The position numbers and the translations under genes are program-made. 64,000 bases of DNA from Devosia indica (GTDB lineage: Bacteria > Pseudomonadota > Alphaproteobacteria > Rhizobiales > Devosiaceae): the NCBI RefSeq assembly GCF_003056405.1, contig NZ_PYVZ01000017.1, positions 1-64,000 of the forward strand, given 5' to 3'. Below the pieces are notes generated by a model. That model worked only from the letters and a program-made list of their open reading frames with translations, did not search any database and had not been told where the DNA came from. Of this stretch, positions 36,437 through 46,269 are shown piece by piece. The first letter of the stretch is position 1; each line of letters opens with the position of its first letter.

Positions 36437-37504
36437 TCAGTCTTCGCTGCTGTCTTCGCCACCGGCAACCAGCAGCACCTCGCCCAACAGGCCGGAGCTT
36501 TCGCGTACGCCCTGCTCGATCGTGGCGGCGATCTCGGGATTGTCCTTGAGGAACTGCCTCGAATTTTCACGCCCTTGCCCCAGACGCTGGCTATCCCAGG
36601 AGAACCAGGCGCCGGCCTTTTCGACAATGCCGGACTTGACGCCCAGATCGAGCAATTCGCCGGTCTTGGAAATGCCTTCGCCATACATGATGTCGAATTC
36701 AACCTGACGGAACGGCGGGGCCAGCTTGTTCTTGACCACCTTGACGCGGGTCTGGTTGCCCACGACTTCCTCGCGGTCCTTGATTGCGCCAATGCGGCGA
36801 ATGTCGAGGCGCACCGAAGCGTAGAACTTGAGCGCATTGCCGCCCGTAGTGGTTTCGGGCGAGCCATACATCACCCCGATCTTCATGCGGATCTGGTTGA
36901 TGAAGATCACCAGGCACTTGGACTTGGAAATCGAACCGGTCAGCTTGCGCATCGCCTGGCTCATCAGGCGGGCCTGCTGGCCGGGCAGGCTGTCGCCCAT
37001 CTCGCCTTCAAGTTCGGCGCGCGGGGTGAGCGCAGCAACCGAGTCGACCACCAGCACGTCGATGGCGCCGGAGCGCACCAGCGTATCGGTGATTTCGAGG
37101 GCCTGCTCGCCGGCGTCGGGCTGGGAGATCAGCAGGTCGTCGACATTGACGCCCAGCTTGCGGGCATAGACCGGATCAAGCGCATGCTCGGCGTCGACAA
37201 AGGCACAAATGCCGCCCTTGCGCTGCGCCTCGGCAATGACATGCAGCGCCAGCGTGGTCTTGCCCGAGCTTTCCGGCCCGAAAATCTCGACAATGCGGCC
37301 CTTTGGCAGTCCGCCAATGCCCAGCGCGATGTCGAGACCAAGCGAGCCGGTGGAGATCGATTCGACCTCGATGGACGAATTCTCGCCCAGGCGCATGATC
37401 GAGCCCTTGCCGAAATTCCGCTCAATCTGGCTCAGCGCGGCCGAGAGAGCCTTATCCTTATCCATCGATCCACCTTCAACAACGCGAAGCGGCGAAGCTG
37501 CCAT
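36437..37504 (-). CDS. recA: Recombinase RecA
   Basis: RecA forms filaments on single-stranded DNA, drives strand exchange and triggers LexA self-cleavage. The 355-residue protein has Walker A GPESSGKT (residues 76-83), the Walker B strand [12 protein letters not shown], loop L1 [17 protein letters not shown] and L2 [26 protein letters not shown]. The C-terminal acidic tail (GGEDSSED) is typical. AAGGAGAG seven bases before ATG 37504 fixes the start. The promoter region carries two LexA-type boxes in inverted arrangement. Confidence 0.98.
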   Translation of the reverse strand: MAASPLRVVEGGSMDKDKALSAALSQIERNFGKGSIMRLGENSSIEVESISTGSLGLDIALGIGGLPKGRIVEIFGPESSGKTTLALHVIAEAQRKGGICAFVDAEHALDPVYARKLGVNVDDLLISQPDAGEQALEITDTLVRSGAIDVLVVDSVAALTPRAELEGEMGDSLPGQQARLMSQAMRKLTGSISKSKCLVIFINQIRMKIGVMYGSPETTTGGNALKFYASVRLDIRRIGAIKDREEVVGNQTRVKVVKNKLAPPFRQVEFDIMYGEGISKTGELLDLGVKSGIVEKAGAWFSWDSQRLGQGRENSRQFLKDNPEIAATIEQGVRESSGLLGEVLLVAGGEDSSED

Positions 37505-37587
37505 AATGCTCTCTCCTTATTTCACGCTCTCGGAACCCATGCAACGAGAGCTGCCAATGCCAGATGTGTTCTCTTCGTGCTATATTT

Positions 37588-37630
37588 GTTCTCATTTTGT
37601 TTCAGAAGCGTCAAGAGACAAAATGAGAAC
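37588..37630. promoter_or_regulatory. Inverted pair of LexA (SOS) boxes upstream of recA
   Basis: GTTCTCATTTTGTTTC at 37588-37603 and its near-perfect inverted copy GAGACAAAATGAGAAC at 37615-37630 are separated by 11 bases. Each half fits the alphaproteobacterial LexA box GTTC-N7-GTTC with one mismatch in the distal half-site (GTTT and GTCT). The arrangement can repress recA and might also touch the divergent AraD1 gene. Confidence 0.7.
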
Positions 37631-37777
37631 ATCGCATCGGGACAGGAGGATCCGCCTGGGCCGTTGAATAGGCCGATTCTCCCCCGCCGTCTGCCATGGC
37701 AAAAAAGTATGATTTTTGACTGGACAGTTTGGCCGGGGATCAGTTTTATGCCGCCAACGGCAAACCGGGGACTTCTG

Positions 37778-38773
37778 ATGCACCTGATCCAGTATATCGA
37801 TGACAAGGGCAATCGCGCCGTGGGCGTCACGCGCGACGGCCAGACCCGGCAGCTCAAGGGTTTCAGCAGCGTCTATGCGCTCGCGCAGGAAGCCCTGGCC
37901 GGCATTGGTGGCCTGCCCGGTGCCGTCGAGGCCCACGGGCTTGGCGACCCCATCGACAAGGCCGCGCTGGCGCGCGAAGGCCGTCTGCTGGCGCCGATCG
38001 ATCATCCCGATCCAGCCCATCTGCACGTCACCGGCACGGGCCTGACCCATCTCGGCTCCGCCGCCACGCGCGATGCGATGCACAAGGCCAATGGCGAAAA
38101 GCCGGCCGGTGAATTGACCGACAGCATGAAGATGTTCCGCATGGGACTTGAGAACGGCAAGCCGGCTGCGGGCGAAAAAGGCGTGCAGCCTGAATGGTTC
38201 TACAAGGGCAATGGCCATATCGTGGTCAATCCGGGCCAGCCCATCCCCTCCCCCTCCTTTGCGCTGGACGCTGGCGAGGAGCCCGAAATCGCCGGCATCT
38301 ATGTCATCGACGCCGAAGGCCAGCCACGCCGGCTCGGCTTCGCGTTGGGCAATGAATTCTCCGACCACGTCACCGAGCGGATCAACTATCTCTATCTGGC
38401 CCACTCAAAGCTGCGAGCCTGTTCCTTCGGGCCCGAATTGCGCGTCGGCGATCTGCCGCGCCATATCGAGGGCATGTCCCGTATTCTGCGGGATGGCGAA
38501 GTGCTGTGGGAGAAGCCGTTCCTGAGCGGCGAAGACAATATGAGCCACACCATCGCCAATCTGGAATATCATCACTTCAAATATGATCTGTTTTGCCAGC
38601 CGGGCGACGTGCATGTGCATATGTTCGGCACGGCGACGCTGAGCTTTGCCGATGGCATTTCCACCAGGCCCGACGATGTCTTTGAAATCGAGGAAGACCA
38701 GTTTGGTCTGGCCCTGCGCAACCCGGTGCAGGTGGAAGAGGAAAAGCCCGTGGTGATCGGCGGGCTGTACTAG
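37778..38773 (+). CDS. AraD1/GguC-type FAH-family protein
   Basis: The 331-residue protein resembles the AraD1 (GguC) group of the fumarylacetoacetate-hydrolase superfamily. Members are linked to breakdown of 2-keto-3-deoxy sugar acids such as L-2-keto-3-deoxyarabonate. Family landmarks are THLGSAATRDAMHK, KMFRMGLENGKP, PEWFYKGNGHIVVNPG, PEIAGIYVIDAEGQPRRLGFALGNEFSDHV and GDVHVHMFGTATLSF. A sugar dehydrogenase-like aldo-keto reductase follows, supporting a sugar-acid role. The start at 37778 is chosen because the family begins MHLIQY; the upstream open frame overlaps recA and is spurious. Confidence 0.88.
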   Translation: MHLIQYIDDKGNRAVGVTRDGQTRQLKGFSSVYALAQEALAGIGGLPGAVEAHGLGDPIDKAALAREGRLLAPIDHPDPAHLHVTGTGLTHLGSAATRDAMHKANGEKPAGELTDSMKMFRMGLENGKPAAGEKGVQPEWFYKGNGHIVVNPGQPIPSPSFALDAGEEPEIAGIYVIDAEGQPRRLGFALGNEFSDHVTERINYLYLAHSKLRACSFGPELRVGDLPRHIEGMSRILRDGEVLWEKPFLSGEDNMSHTIANLEYHHFKYDLFCQPGDVHVHMFGTATLSFADGISTRPDDVFEIEEDQFGLALRNPVQVEEEKPVVIGGLY

Positions 38774-38797
38774 TCCACCCGACCTCAGACAGTCAGA

Positions 38798-38826
38798 ATC
38801 GCCGGGCTCGTCCCGGCGATCTCTTT
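38798..38826 (+). terminator. Terminator of the AraD1 gene
   Basis: ATCGCCGGG and CCCGGCGAT form a nine-base stem around CTCGT, followed by CTCTTT. Confidence 0.65.
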
Positions 38827-38918
38827 CCGGCCCCGGCTTCCCGGTTGCGCACGCTACGCCGCCTTTACTCCGGACAACTAACATGTCAGTTATTCCGTCG
38901 CCTTGAGGGAGGATGGAC

Positions 38919-39938
38919 ATGACCGCTCGCCGCTTCGAAAAACGCCGCATTGCCCGGACCGATCTCGAGGTCACGACGCTGGGGCTGGGCGGCGCGAGCC
39001 TTGCTGGTATCTTTTCGGCGGTTCCTGCCGAACAAGCCCGGGCAACGGTCGCTCATGCTCTTGACCAGGGCCTCGACTATGTCGACACGGCCCCGCAATA
39101 CGGGCTGGGGCGGTCTGAACATCTGGTGGGTGACGTGGTGCGCTCGGCCAGTCCCCGCCCAATCATATCCACCAAGGTCGGTCGCCTGCTCAAGCCCGTC
39201 GACCCGGCGGTGCAGGACAAGGGCAATTGGGTCGATCCCCTGCCCTTCGACCAGGTCTATGACTATTCCTATGACGGCATCATGCGCTCGCATGCCGACA
39301 GCCTACAGCGGCTTGGCCTCGAACGGGTCGATATTCTTTATGTCCATGATATCGGCGTGGCCACGCATGGCGTCGAGGCCAACAAGCCGCTTTGGGAGCA
39401 GCTTGCCTCTGGCGGCTACAGGGCCTTGCGCGAATTGCGCGACAGCGGTGTGGTGAAAGCCATTGGCCTGGGCGTCAATGAGTGGGAAGTGTGCATGGAT
39501 GCCTTCGCCCTGGGCGATTGGGACGTGTTCCTGCTCGCCGGGCGCTATACCCTGCTCGAACAGACTGCGCTGGCGCCCTTCATGACCACCTGCATCGAGC
39601 GCAAGGCCTCGGTCGTGGTCGGTGGCCCGTTCAATTCCGGCATTCTGGTGGGGGGCGACACATTCAACTATGCCAAGGCCCCGGACGATATCGTCCAGCG
39701 CGTGCGGGCCATCGAAGCGGTTTGCAAGGCCTTCAACGTGCCGCTGCCCGCCGCGGCATTGCAATTTCCGCTGACCCATCCGGCCGTCTGCAATGTGCTG
39801 CCCGGCCCTCGCTCGCCGCAGGAACTGGACGGGATTCTCGACTGGTGGGACACCAAAATTCCAGACGCCCTCTGGTCAACCCTGGCCGATGAGGGCCTGC
39901 TGGCGCCCGGCACCCCCATTCCCGGTGGCACCGCTTGA
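38919..39938 (+). CDS. Aldo/keto reductase (aldose or pyridoxal dehydrogenase type)
   Basis: The 339-residue AKR has the active-site tetrad context: DTAPQYGLGRSEHLVGD (Asp and Tyr), STKVGRL (Lys) and the catalytic His region DILYVHDIG. It matches the NAD-linked branch that includes D-threo-aldose (L-fucose) 1-dehydrogenase and pyridoxal 4-dehydrogenase. Next to an AraD1 protein, oxidation of a sugar to its lactone is the more likely role, but this is an inference. GAGGGAGG directly abuts the first ATG (38913), so ATG 38919 with better spacing is preferred. Confidence 0.88.
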   Translation: MTARRFEKRRIARTDLEVTTLGLGGASLAGIFSAVPAEQARATVAHALDQGLDYVDTAPQYGLGRSEHLVGDVVRSASPRPIISTKVGRLLKPVDPAVQDKGNWVDPLPFDQVYDYSYDGIMRSHADSLQRLGLERVDILYVHDIGVATHGVEANKPLWEQLASGGYRALRELRDSGVVKAIGLGVNEWEVCMDAFALGDWDVFLLAGRYTLLEQTALAPFMTTCIERKASVVVGGPFNSGILVGGDTFNYAKAPDDIVQRVRAIEAVCKAFNVPLPAAALQFPLTHPAVCNVLPGPRSPQELDGILDWWDTKIPDALWSTLADEGLLAPGTPIPGGTA

Positions 39939-39997
39939 CGCGATCCGCAGCCGGGCCATATAAATAACTTTATGGTTCTGTAACTGGATCGTTGTGA

Positions 39998-40351
39998 ATG
40001 ATCGACGCTGCGCGTCTCGACGCCACTTTTCATGCCTTGGCCGACCCCACCCGCCGGGCCATTCTGGCGCGGCTGGCGGCCGAAGGCGACATAACGGTCA
40101 TGGATCTTGCCGAACCGTTCGCAATGAGCCAGCCGGCCATTTCCAAGCATCTCAAGGTGCTCGAAAAGGCGGGCCTGGTCTCGCGCGGCCGGGACGCACA
40201 GCGCCGACCGGTGCATCTTGAGGCACAGCCCCTGGCCGAGGCCACCGGCTGGCTGATCGAATATCGCCACTACTGGGCGGCCCAGTTCGGGCGGCTCGAC
40301 GATCTGCTGGACGAATTGCAGCGCCTGGAGGCGGCGTCCGGCAAGACTTAG
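39998..40351 (+). CDS. ArsR-family regulator (second ArsR/SRPBCC locus)
   Basis: The 117-residue winged-helix protein has FHALADPTRRAILARL, the recognition helix MSQPAISKHLKVLEKAGLV and a wing SRGRDAQRRPVHLEAQPL. It lacks a metal-binding cysteine cluster. It is related in architecture to the ArsR gene at 19.8-20.1 kb. It precedes an SRPBCC gene that is broken here, so this regulator may have lost its partner. Confidence 0.92.
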   Translation: MIDAARLDATFHALADPTRRAILARLAAEGDITVMDLAEPFAMSQPAISKHLKVLEKAGLVSRGRDAQRRPVHLEAQPLAEATGWLIEYRHYWAAQFGRLDDLLDELQRLEAASGKT

Positions 40352-40361
40352 GAGGCAAGAC

Positions 40362-40801
40362 ATGCAGATTGGTGATCCGCTCTCGGTGACCACGCCAAGC
40401 GACACGCAGATTGTCATCACCCGCAGCTTCGTCGCGCCGCTGCATCTGGTTTATGCCTGCCATACCCAGCCCAGCCTCATCCGCCGCGGGCTGGCGGCGC
40501 CTATCGTTTCGAATGGCATGGCCCCGGCGGCGAAGGTTTTCTGGCGGTCTCGGGCGATATCAGACAAATCGAGGCCATTCGCTATATCGACAGCCAGGAG
40601 GTGTTCGATGGCGGCGTCATGGGACCCGCCTATCGGGCCGAACTTGCCTTCGCCCAGGAGGAACAGGGCACCAAACTGGTCAACACCCTGACCTATACCT
40701 CCCTGGCCCACCGCGACATGGTCGCCGCAACCGGCATGGCAGAAGGTATGGAAATGAGTTTTCAGAGTCTGGATCAGTTGTTGGCCGAGGCGCAGGGGTG
40801 A
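40362..40801 (+). pseudogene. Degraded SRPBCC/AHSA1 gene (internal deletion and frameshift)
   Basis: The first part (from ATG 40362) reads SVTTPSDTQIVITRSFVAPLHLVYACHTQPSLIRR, the normal start of AHSA1 proteins that follow ArsR. At about 40485-40492 the reading frame changes. The second part, in another frame, continues GGAYRFEWHGPGGEGFLAVSG and then LTYTSLAHRDMVAATGMAEGMEMSF, the normal middle and end. About 19 residues that relatives carry between these parts (the GPPGW and LRVGG region) are missing. A small deletion therefore removed them and shifted the frame. A sequencing error alone would not remove that many codons. Confidence 0.85.
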
Positions 40802-40817
40802 GCTCCCGGCAGAATCA

Positions 40818-41213
40818 TCAGTTCAGGTCCAGCGCGCAAGCCTTTAGAAACTCGAACGGAATCATGTCCAGCACCCGCTTGTTGGTCGAGCGCAGATAGA
40901 CCCGTGGCGCCTTGCCGGCATTGTGGGCCTGGGCCCAGCGTGCGGCGACCAGGCACCAGCGATTGCCCGCAACCAGCCCCGGAAAGTTGAATTCGGGGCG
41001 TGGGGTCGAGAGGTCATTCCCCACGCTGGCCGAAAAAGCCAGGAACTCGGCGGTTGCCGCAACGCAGATCAGATGCACCGCACCGCCATCGGGACCGGCC
41101 GAGCAGTGACCATTGCGGAAATAGCCGGTCAGCGGGTCGTGCGAGCATGGCTGCAGCGGTTCACCCAGCACATTGAGCTCGACCGAATCTTCGATGCGGA
41201 CGTTCAAGTTCAT
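40818..41213 (-). CDS. DUF2237-family protein
   Basis: The 131-residue protein matches DUF2237: NVLGEPLQPCSHDPLTGYFRNGHC at the start, SVGNDLSTPRPEFNFPGLVAGNRWC in the middle and APRVYLRSTNKRVLDMI near the end. Cysteines in PCSHDP, HCSAGP and RWCLVAARW are conserved in the family, which is widespread but without known function. The start at 41213 (MNLNV) is chosen; 13 more codons are open upstream to an ATG at 41252. Confidence 0.88.
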   Translation of the reverse strand: MNLNVRIEDSVELNVLGEPLQPCSHDPLTGYFRNGHCSAGPDGGAVHLICVAATAEFLAFSASVGNDLSTPRPEFNFPGLVAGNRWCLVAARWAQAHNAGKAPRVYLRSTNKRVLDMIPFEFLKACALDLN

Positions 41214-41270
41214 GCTCCCGTCACGCGGAGCCCCATGGCCGGGACCCATCATTGACGCCCGGTTGTGGGC

Positions 41271-43841
41271 CTAACTGTCGCCCTTGTCCATCCGCCGCAG
41301 CACTTCCTTGACCTTGGAATTGATCTGGTCGAGCGAATAGGGCTTGGGCAGGAAATCCACGCTCTGATCGTCCTCGATATCGCGGCGCACGCTTTCCTCG
41401 GCATAGCCGGATACGAAGATGATCTTGAGCTTGGTCATCTTGTCGCGAATGACCTTGAGCATGGTGGGCCCGTCCATCTCGGGCATCACCACGTCCGAGA
41501 TAATGAGATCGACCTCATAGTCGAGCTCTTCGAGCACCTCGATGGCTTCCTCGCCCCCATCGGCCTCGAACACCTCATAGCCGGTGGCGCGCAGGGCCCG
41601 GGCCGAGAAGGCGCGTACGCTCTCCTCGTCCTCAACCAGCAGGATACGTTCGTGGCCGGTGAGATCCTTGACTGGCGCCGAGGCAATAGCAGCCTTGGCG
41701 GCAGCTTCTTCCGGTGTCGGCACATAGCGCGGCAGGAAGATCTTGAAGGTGGTGCCGACCCCAACGGTGGAGACCGGATAGATGAACCCCTCGGTCTGCT
41801 TGACGATGCCATAGACCGTCGACAGGCCCAGCCCCGTGCCCTTGCCCAGCTCCTTGGTGGTGAAGAACGGCTCGAAGATCTTGGCCAGAACCTCCGGGCT
41901 CATGCCCGTACCGGTGTCTTGCACGTCGATCAGCACATAATCGGCCGGCACCATGCCTTCGAACTTCATGTTCGCGGTCTCAGTCTGGGTGACATTGGAT
42001 GTTCGCAGGGTGATCGAACCGCCATTGGGCATGGCGTCGCGCGCGTTGACCACTAGGTTGATGATCACCTGTTCGAGCTGCACCACATCGGCGCGCACCG
42101 GCCAGATATTGCGCCCATGTTCGACCGTGAGATTGTTCTTCTCGCCGATCATGCGTTTGAGAAGCACCGTGAGATCGTCGACGATCAGCGGCAGCTCCAA
42201 CACTTGCGGACGCAGCGTCTGGCGGCGCGAGAAAGCCAGCAACTGGCGGGTCAGCCCCGCCGCACGATTGGCATTCTGCTTGATCTGCATCAGCTCGTTG
42301 AACGAAGGATCGCCCGGCTTGTGCTTCAGGAGCAGCAGATCGGAAAACCCGATAATGGCGGTGAGCAGATTGTTGAAATCATGCGCGACACCACCGGCCA
42401 ACTGGCCAACGGCCTGCATTTTCTGGCTCTGGGCGAACTGTGCCTCAAGCTTGCGCTGGTCGGTCATGTCGAGCGCATAGACATTGATCTGCTCAGGTGA
42501 ACCGGCGCTGACCTCGGAGGCCGAAATATAGAGCCGGACGGCATGATCGCCCTCGACACTGAGCGCGGCATCGACCGGGCTGACTTCCGAGCGCTGGGCA
42601 GTCGCATCGCTCAGGGCCTGGGCCAGCTTCTCCCGGCTGCCTTCGCCGATGAGATCGCTCAGGGGCTGCAGTTCAAGGCTCTTGTCCTCGCCCGACCAAT
42701 GGAAAATGCGCCCGAACGGCGCATTGGTCCGAACGATCCGCCCTTTGGCATCAAGCGTGGCAATGGCAAACGGTGTGTCGTTGAAAAAGCGCGAGAAGCG
42801 CACTTCGGCGGCCCGCAATTCCTCTTCGGTGTCCGGCGCGCTCGACATGTCGAGCACCAGCGTGCGGGTTTCGCCCAATTCGCCATCGGCCAGGCGGGCA
42901 GCGCGATGCAGCAGGCGCACCGGCAGCGAAGTGCCATTGCGGCGCACCAGATCGATATCGATGATCTCGGTGCGGATTTCCCCGTCACCCCGCCCCCGCA
43001 TCAGCAGCGAAGCGCCGTCGCCGCGCACGATATCGCTCAAGGCAAGCTGACCGGCATTGAATTCGGCCAGATCGTAGCCGAGCCAATCCGCCAGTGTGGA
43101 GTTGAGATACTGGATCTGACCATGCGCATCGGCCGAGAAGAAACCGGAAGGCGAGTGGTCCAGATAATCGATGGCGCGCTGCAGGTCACGGAACGCGGTC
43201 TCGTTGTTTTCCCGGTCGCGGGTGATGTCCTCGACCGACCAGGCGACCAGCGGCTTATGGCTATCGGCAAAATCGGGCAACGGCCGCACCGAGACCCGAT
43301 ACCAGAACACGCGGCCAGCCTCGGACTGGGACCCGCCCAAACCGCCCGGCACGCGGATATCCTCAATCGCCGTACGCCCGTCGCGCGCAGCCCGCGAGAC
43401 CCGATAGATTGCCTCGCCCGCATCGGCATAGCCGGAAAACAGCCTTGGCACGCCAACCGGCACGCCATTGTTCACCGCGCCCGGAAAGCTGCCATAGTGC
43501 TGGTTTACATAGCTTATCTTGCCTTCGCGATCGGCAATCACCGCGCCAAAGGGCAGACTGTCGACCACCGCATGGCTCAGGGTCCGCCGATCTTCGCTGG
43601 CCGCGAAGCGGAACAGCCCGGCCGCCAGCCCGAACAGGAAAAACACCCCCGCCACGGCCAGCAGGCCGACAAAGCTCATCACCAGTTCGGGCGGAATGCG
43701 ATCCCCGAACAGCGTGAACGCTATCGCGACGACGACCAGCACGATGCCCAGCACCGCCACCCGCCAAAGCCCCGCGCCGCCGCGTCCCGAATCCAGGACC
43801 GGTTCGGGATAGCTGTCCTCGCCAAGCGGCGTCGATGCCAT
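41271..43841 (-). CDS. cckA: Hybrid histidine kinase CckA
   Basis: CckA starts the CckA-ChpT-CtrA phosphorelay that times cell division, polarity and flagellum synthesis. The 856-residue protein has two N-terminal membrane helices (residues about 27-46 and 53-76) and PAS-like sensor regions to about 450. A HisKA box with the phospho-His follows in [22 protein letters not shown] near 480, then an ATPase domain ([45 protein letters not shown]) and a C-terminal receiver with phospho-Asp in [14 protein letters not shown] near 780. The order is exactly that of CckA. It lies 174 bases downstream of flhB on the same strand. Confidence 0.95.
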   Translation of the reverse strand: MASTPLGEDSYPEPVLDSGRGGAGLWRVAVLGIVLVVVAIAFTLFGDRIPPELVMSFVGLLAVAGVFFLFGLAAGLFRFAASEDRRTLSHAVVDSLPFGAVIADREGKISYVNQHYGSFPGAVNNGVPVGVPRLFSGYADAGEAIYRVSRAARDGRTAIEDIRVPGGLGGSQSEAGRVFWYRVSVRPLPDFADSHKPLVAWSVEDITRDRENNETAFRDLQRAIDYLDHSPSGFFSADAHGQIQYLNSTLADWLGYDLAEFNAGQLALSDIVRGDGASLLMRGRGDGEIRTEIIDIDLVRRNGTSLPVRLLHRAARLADGELGETRTLVLDMSSAPDTEEELRAAEVRFSRFFNDTPFAIATLDAKGRIVRTNAPFGRIFHWSGEDKSLELQPLSDLIGEGSREKLAQALSDATAQRSEVSPVDAALSVEGDHAVRLYISASEVSAGSPEQINVYALDMTDQRKLEAQFAQSQKMQAVGQLAGGVAHDFNNLLTAIIGFSDLLLLKHKPGDPSFNELMQIKQNANRAAGLTRQLLAFSRRQTLRPQVLELPLIVDDLTVLLKRMIGEKNNLTVEHGRNIWPVRADVVQLEQVIINLVVNARDAMPNGGSITLRTSNVTQTETANMKFEGMVPADYVLIDVQDTGTGMSPEVLAKIFEPFFTTKELGKGTGLGLSTVYGIVKQTEGFIYPVSTVGVGTTFKIFLPRYVPTPEEAAAKAAIASAPVKDLTGHERILLVEDEESVRAFSARALRATGYEVFEADGGEEAIEVLEELDYEVDLIISDVVMPEMDGPTMLKVIRDKMTKLKIIFVSGYAEESVRRDIEDDQSVDFLPKPYSLDQINSKVKEVLRRMDKGDS

Positions 43842-44015
43842 GGGATATTGCTCCAGCGCTGCACATCGTCCCGAATCGGGACATCAGAAAAGGTCTAGCA
43901 AAAGGACCGCCCGCATGGGAGGGCGAAGCCCCGATTTGCCGTGGATGGCGGCGCATTGATGCCGACATGCATCGACGCGCACCGATTTGGCTTCGGGACT
44001 GGCCTCTGCGGCGGT

Positions 44016-45104
44016 TTACGCACTCGGCCGCCAGCCGCCGCCAGGCTTCTTGAGGCGCATCACGAAGCCGATCACCTCGGCCACCGCCTTGAAATGCTCG
44101 GCCGGAATGGTCTCGTCGATATCCACCGAGGCGAATAGAGCACGCGCCAATGGCGGATTTTCGACAATGGGCACGTCATTGTCCTTGGCCAGTTCGCGAA
44201 TACGCAAGGCCACGGCATCCGCACCCTTGGCCACGCATTTGGGGGCGGCCATGTCCTTGTCGTATTTGAGCGCCACGGCAAAGTGGGTCGGGTTGGTGAT
44301 GACCACAGTGGCATCAGGCACGGACGACATCATGCGCTTGCGGGCCCGATCCTGACGCAATTGACGGATGCGCCCCTTTAAATGCGGGTCGCCCTCCATC
44401 TGCTTGTATTCCTCACGTGTCTCCTGGACGGTCATCATTTGCCGCTTCCACCATTTCTGGCGGACATAGAAGTAGTCGGCCACCGCAATAGCGGTGATAA
44501 CCGCCAGGACCGCAGCGAAAATCTTGATCCCGATCTCCTGGAAATCGAGCAGGATCATGATCGGATCGGCAGTCACCATGGTGTCGAGCCGGTCGCGCTC
44601 GGGCCAGCAGACCAAAATCACGATCACCCCCACGAGGATGATCTTGACCAGGCCCTTGCCGAAATTGACCAGCGCATCTGGCGAGAACAGCCGTTTGGCA
44701 CCGCCAATCGGTGAGATCTTGGAAAGCTTGGGTTTGATCGGGTCGAGCGACCAGACCAGGCGATGCTGCACCAGATTGGCCAGGATGCCGCAGACCATCA
44801 GCACAGCCAGCGGAATCAGCGCCACGCCAATCATCGCCAGGGCCAGCCCGTTGAAGAAATCGGCAAAGCCGGCACCGTCCAGGTCGAACTGGTCGGCATT
44901 CATGAAAATCAGGCTCAGCGACTGGCCCAGCTCGCTACTGATCCACGGGGACAGCATGGCAAAGACAATGCCCGACCCCATCAACATGAACCAGGTCGTC
45001 ACCTCCTGGCTCTTGGCCACATCACCCTTCTTGTGCGCATCCTCGAGCTTTTTCTGGGAGGGGTCTTCTGTTTTTGAGTCTTGGTCCGGGGCTTCGCTTG
45101 ACAT
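44016..45104 (-). CDS. flhB: Flagellar export switch protein FlhB
   Basis: FlhB sits in the inner-membrane export gate and switches substrate from rod/hook to filament. The 362-residue protein has four membrane helices and a cytosolic C-terminal domain with the autocleavage motif NPTH (residues 271-274), so cleavage should occur. The N-terminus is the usual hydrophilic DPSQKKLEDAHKKGDVAKSQE. It follows fliR with a three-base gap and ends the flgB-to-flhB operon. Confidence 0.97.
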   Translation of the reverse strand: MSSEAPDQDSKTEDPSQKKLEDAHKKGDVAKSQEVTTWFMLMGSGIVFAMLSPWISSELGQSLSLIFMNADQFDLDGAGFADFFNGLALAMIGVALIPLAVLMVCGILANLVQHRLVWSLDPIKPKLSKISPIGGAKRLFSPDALVNFGKGLVKIILVGVIVILVCWPERDRLDTMVTADPIMILLDFQEIGIKIFAAVLAVITAIAVADYFYVRQKWWKRQMMTVQETREEYKQMEGDPHLKGRIRQLRQDRARKRMMSSVPDATVVITNPTHFAVALKYDKDMAAPKCVAKGADAVALRIRELAKDNDVPIVENPPLARALFASVDIDETIPAEHFKAVAEVIGFVMRLKKPGGGWRPSA

Positions 45105-45107
45105 GGG

Positions 45108-45875
45108 CTAGCCCCTCCACATCGCCAGGTGATTTTCGAAGGCGGTAATGTACCAGCCCATCATCATCACCAGCAGGATCGCAAACAGCAGCAGGCCCAG
45201 AATGATATTGGCCGGCATCAGGATGAAATAGACCTGCAATTGCGGCATCAGCCGCGCCAGAATGCCGGCGCCCAGGTTGAACACCAGGCCGAAGACAATA
45301 AACGGCGCGGACATTTGCACCCCGACCATGAAGGCGCCGCTGACCGTGCGGACGGCCAGTTGCATGGCGTCCTCGGGCATCAGCGGATCGGTGGGCGAGA
45401 ACACCATATAGCTGTCATAGATCGCCGCCAGCGCCATGTGGTGCAGGTCGGTGGCAAAGATCAGCGTGATGCCCAGAAAGGACAGGAAGCTCGAGAACAC
45501 CGCACCCTGCTGCCCCATCTGGGTCGGATCGGCTGCCAGGGCGCCGGACAGACCGGCCTGGAAGGCGACGATGGTGCCGGCCACCTGGGTGGCCATGACG
45601 GTGATGCGCACAATGGCCCCGATGATGAGACCCACGGCCAATTCATGGAACAGCAGCCCCACCATGCCCGCCAGGTCGGGCGGAATGGCCGGGATTACCT
45701 CGCCCAGTAGGGGGAACAGCACCAGGGTGAAAGCCAGCGCAAAGCTCAGCCGCATGCGCGCCGGTATCGTCTGCTCGCCCAAGGCCGGCATCAGCATCAG
45801 CATGGCGGCAATGCGCGCAAACAGGATGATATAGGTAAACGCCGTCGCCGGGAGCCAGTCGAGACTGATAGTCAC
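45108..45875 (-). CDS. fliR: Flagellar export gate protein FliR
   Basis: FliR forms, with FliP and FliQ, the helical export-gate core. The 255-residue protein has several hydrophobic segments and the family traits TIPARMRLSFALAFTLVLFPLL near residue 40 and VQMSAPFIVFGLVFNLGAGILARLMPQLQVYF near 185. The length is typical. It lies three bases after fliQ and three before flhB. Confidence 0.96.
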   Translation of the reverse strand: MTISLDWLPATAFTYIILFARIAAMLMLMPALGEQTIPARMRLSFALAFTLVLFPLLGEVIPAIPPDLAGMVGLLFHELAVGLIIGAIVRITVMATQVAGTIVAFQAGLSGALAADPTQMGQQGAVFSSFLSFLGITLIFATDLHHMALAAIYDSYMVFSPTDPLMPEDAMQLAVRTVSGAFMVGVQMSAPFIVFGLVFNLGAGILARLMPQLQVYFILMPANIILGLLLFAILLVMMMGWYITAFENHLAMWRG

Positions 45876-45878
45876 CGC

Positions 45879-46145
45879 TTACCCGCCCACGATGATCATG
45901 TCGACCACACGGTCCATATAGCCGGCCATGGTGGCGCCCAGAAATGGCAGCGTGATCAGCATGGTAATGAAGATGGCGATGATCTTGGGGACGAAGACCA
46001 ATGTCATTTCCTGGATCTGCGTCAGCGCCTGGAACAGCGCAATCACCACGCCGACGATCAGGCCGACGAGCATCATCGGCATCGAGACGATGATGAGGGT
46101 CCAGATGCCCTGGCTGGCAATGTCGAGCACTTCTGCGCCGCTCAT
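45879..46145 (-). CDS. fliQ: Flagellar export gate protein FliQ
   Basis: The 88-residue protein has two membrane helices and the FliQ pattern MSGAEVLDIASQGIWTLI, with PMMLVGLIVGVVIALFQALTQIQEMTLVFVPKI across the helix-turn. The start at 46145 is the family start; the longer frame upstream is not conserved. A 124-base gap to fliE separates it from the rod-gene part of the same strand, so it may have its own promoter. Confidence 0.96.
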   Translation of the reverse strand: MSGAEVLDIASQGIWTLIIVSMPMMLVGLIVGVVIALFQALTQIQEMTLVFVPKIIAIFITMLITLPFLGATMAGYMDRVVDMIIVGG

Positions 46146-46269
46146 GGCTTCAACCCTTCTCGATTCGGGTTCCAGCCTAGCACCGGCCGCCACCCCGGCG
46201 AAGGCTGTGGGCCGTTTCGGGGTGGTTTATCCCGCATTGTTGACCATGCGGCCCCTCTGAATGCCAAGG

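Noticed and set aside
36272-37777. Plus-strand frame upstream of the AraD1 gene
   Set aside because: It covers recA in antisense; AraD1 homology only begins at 37778.
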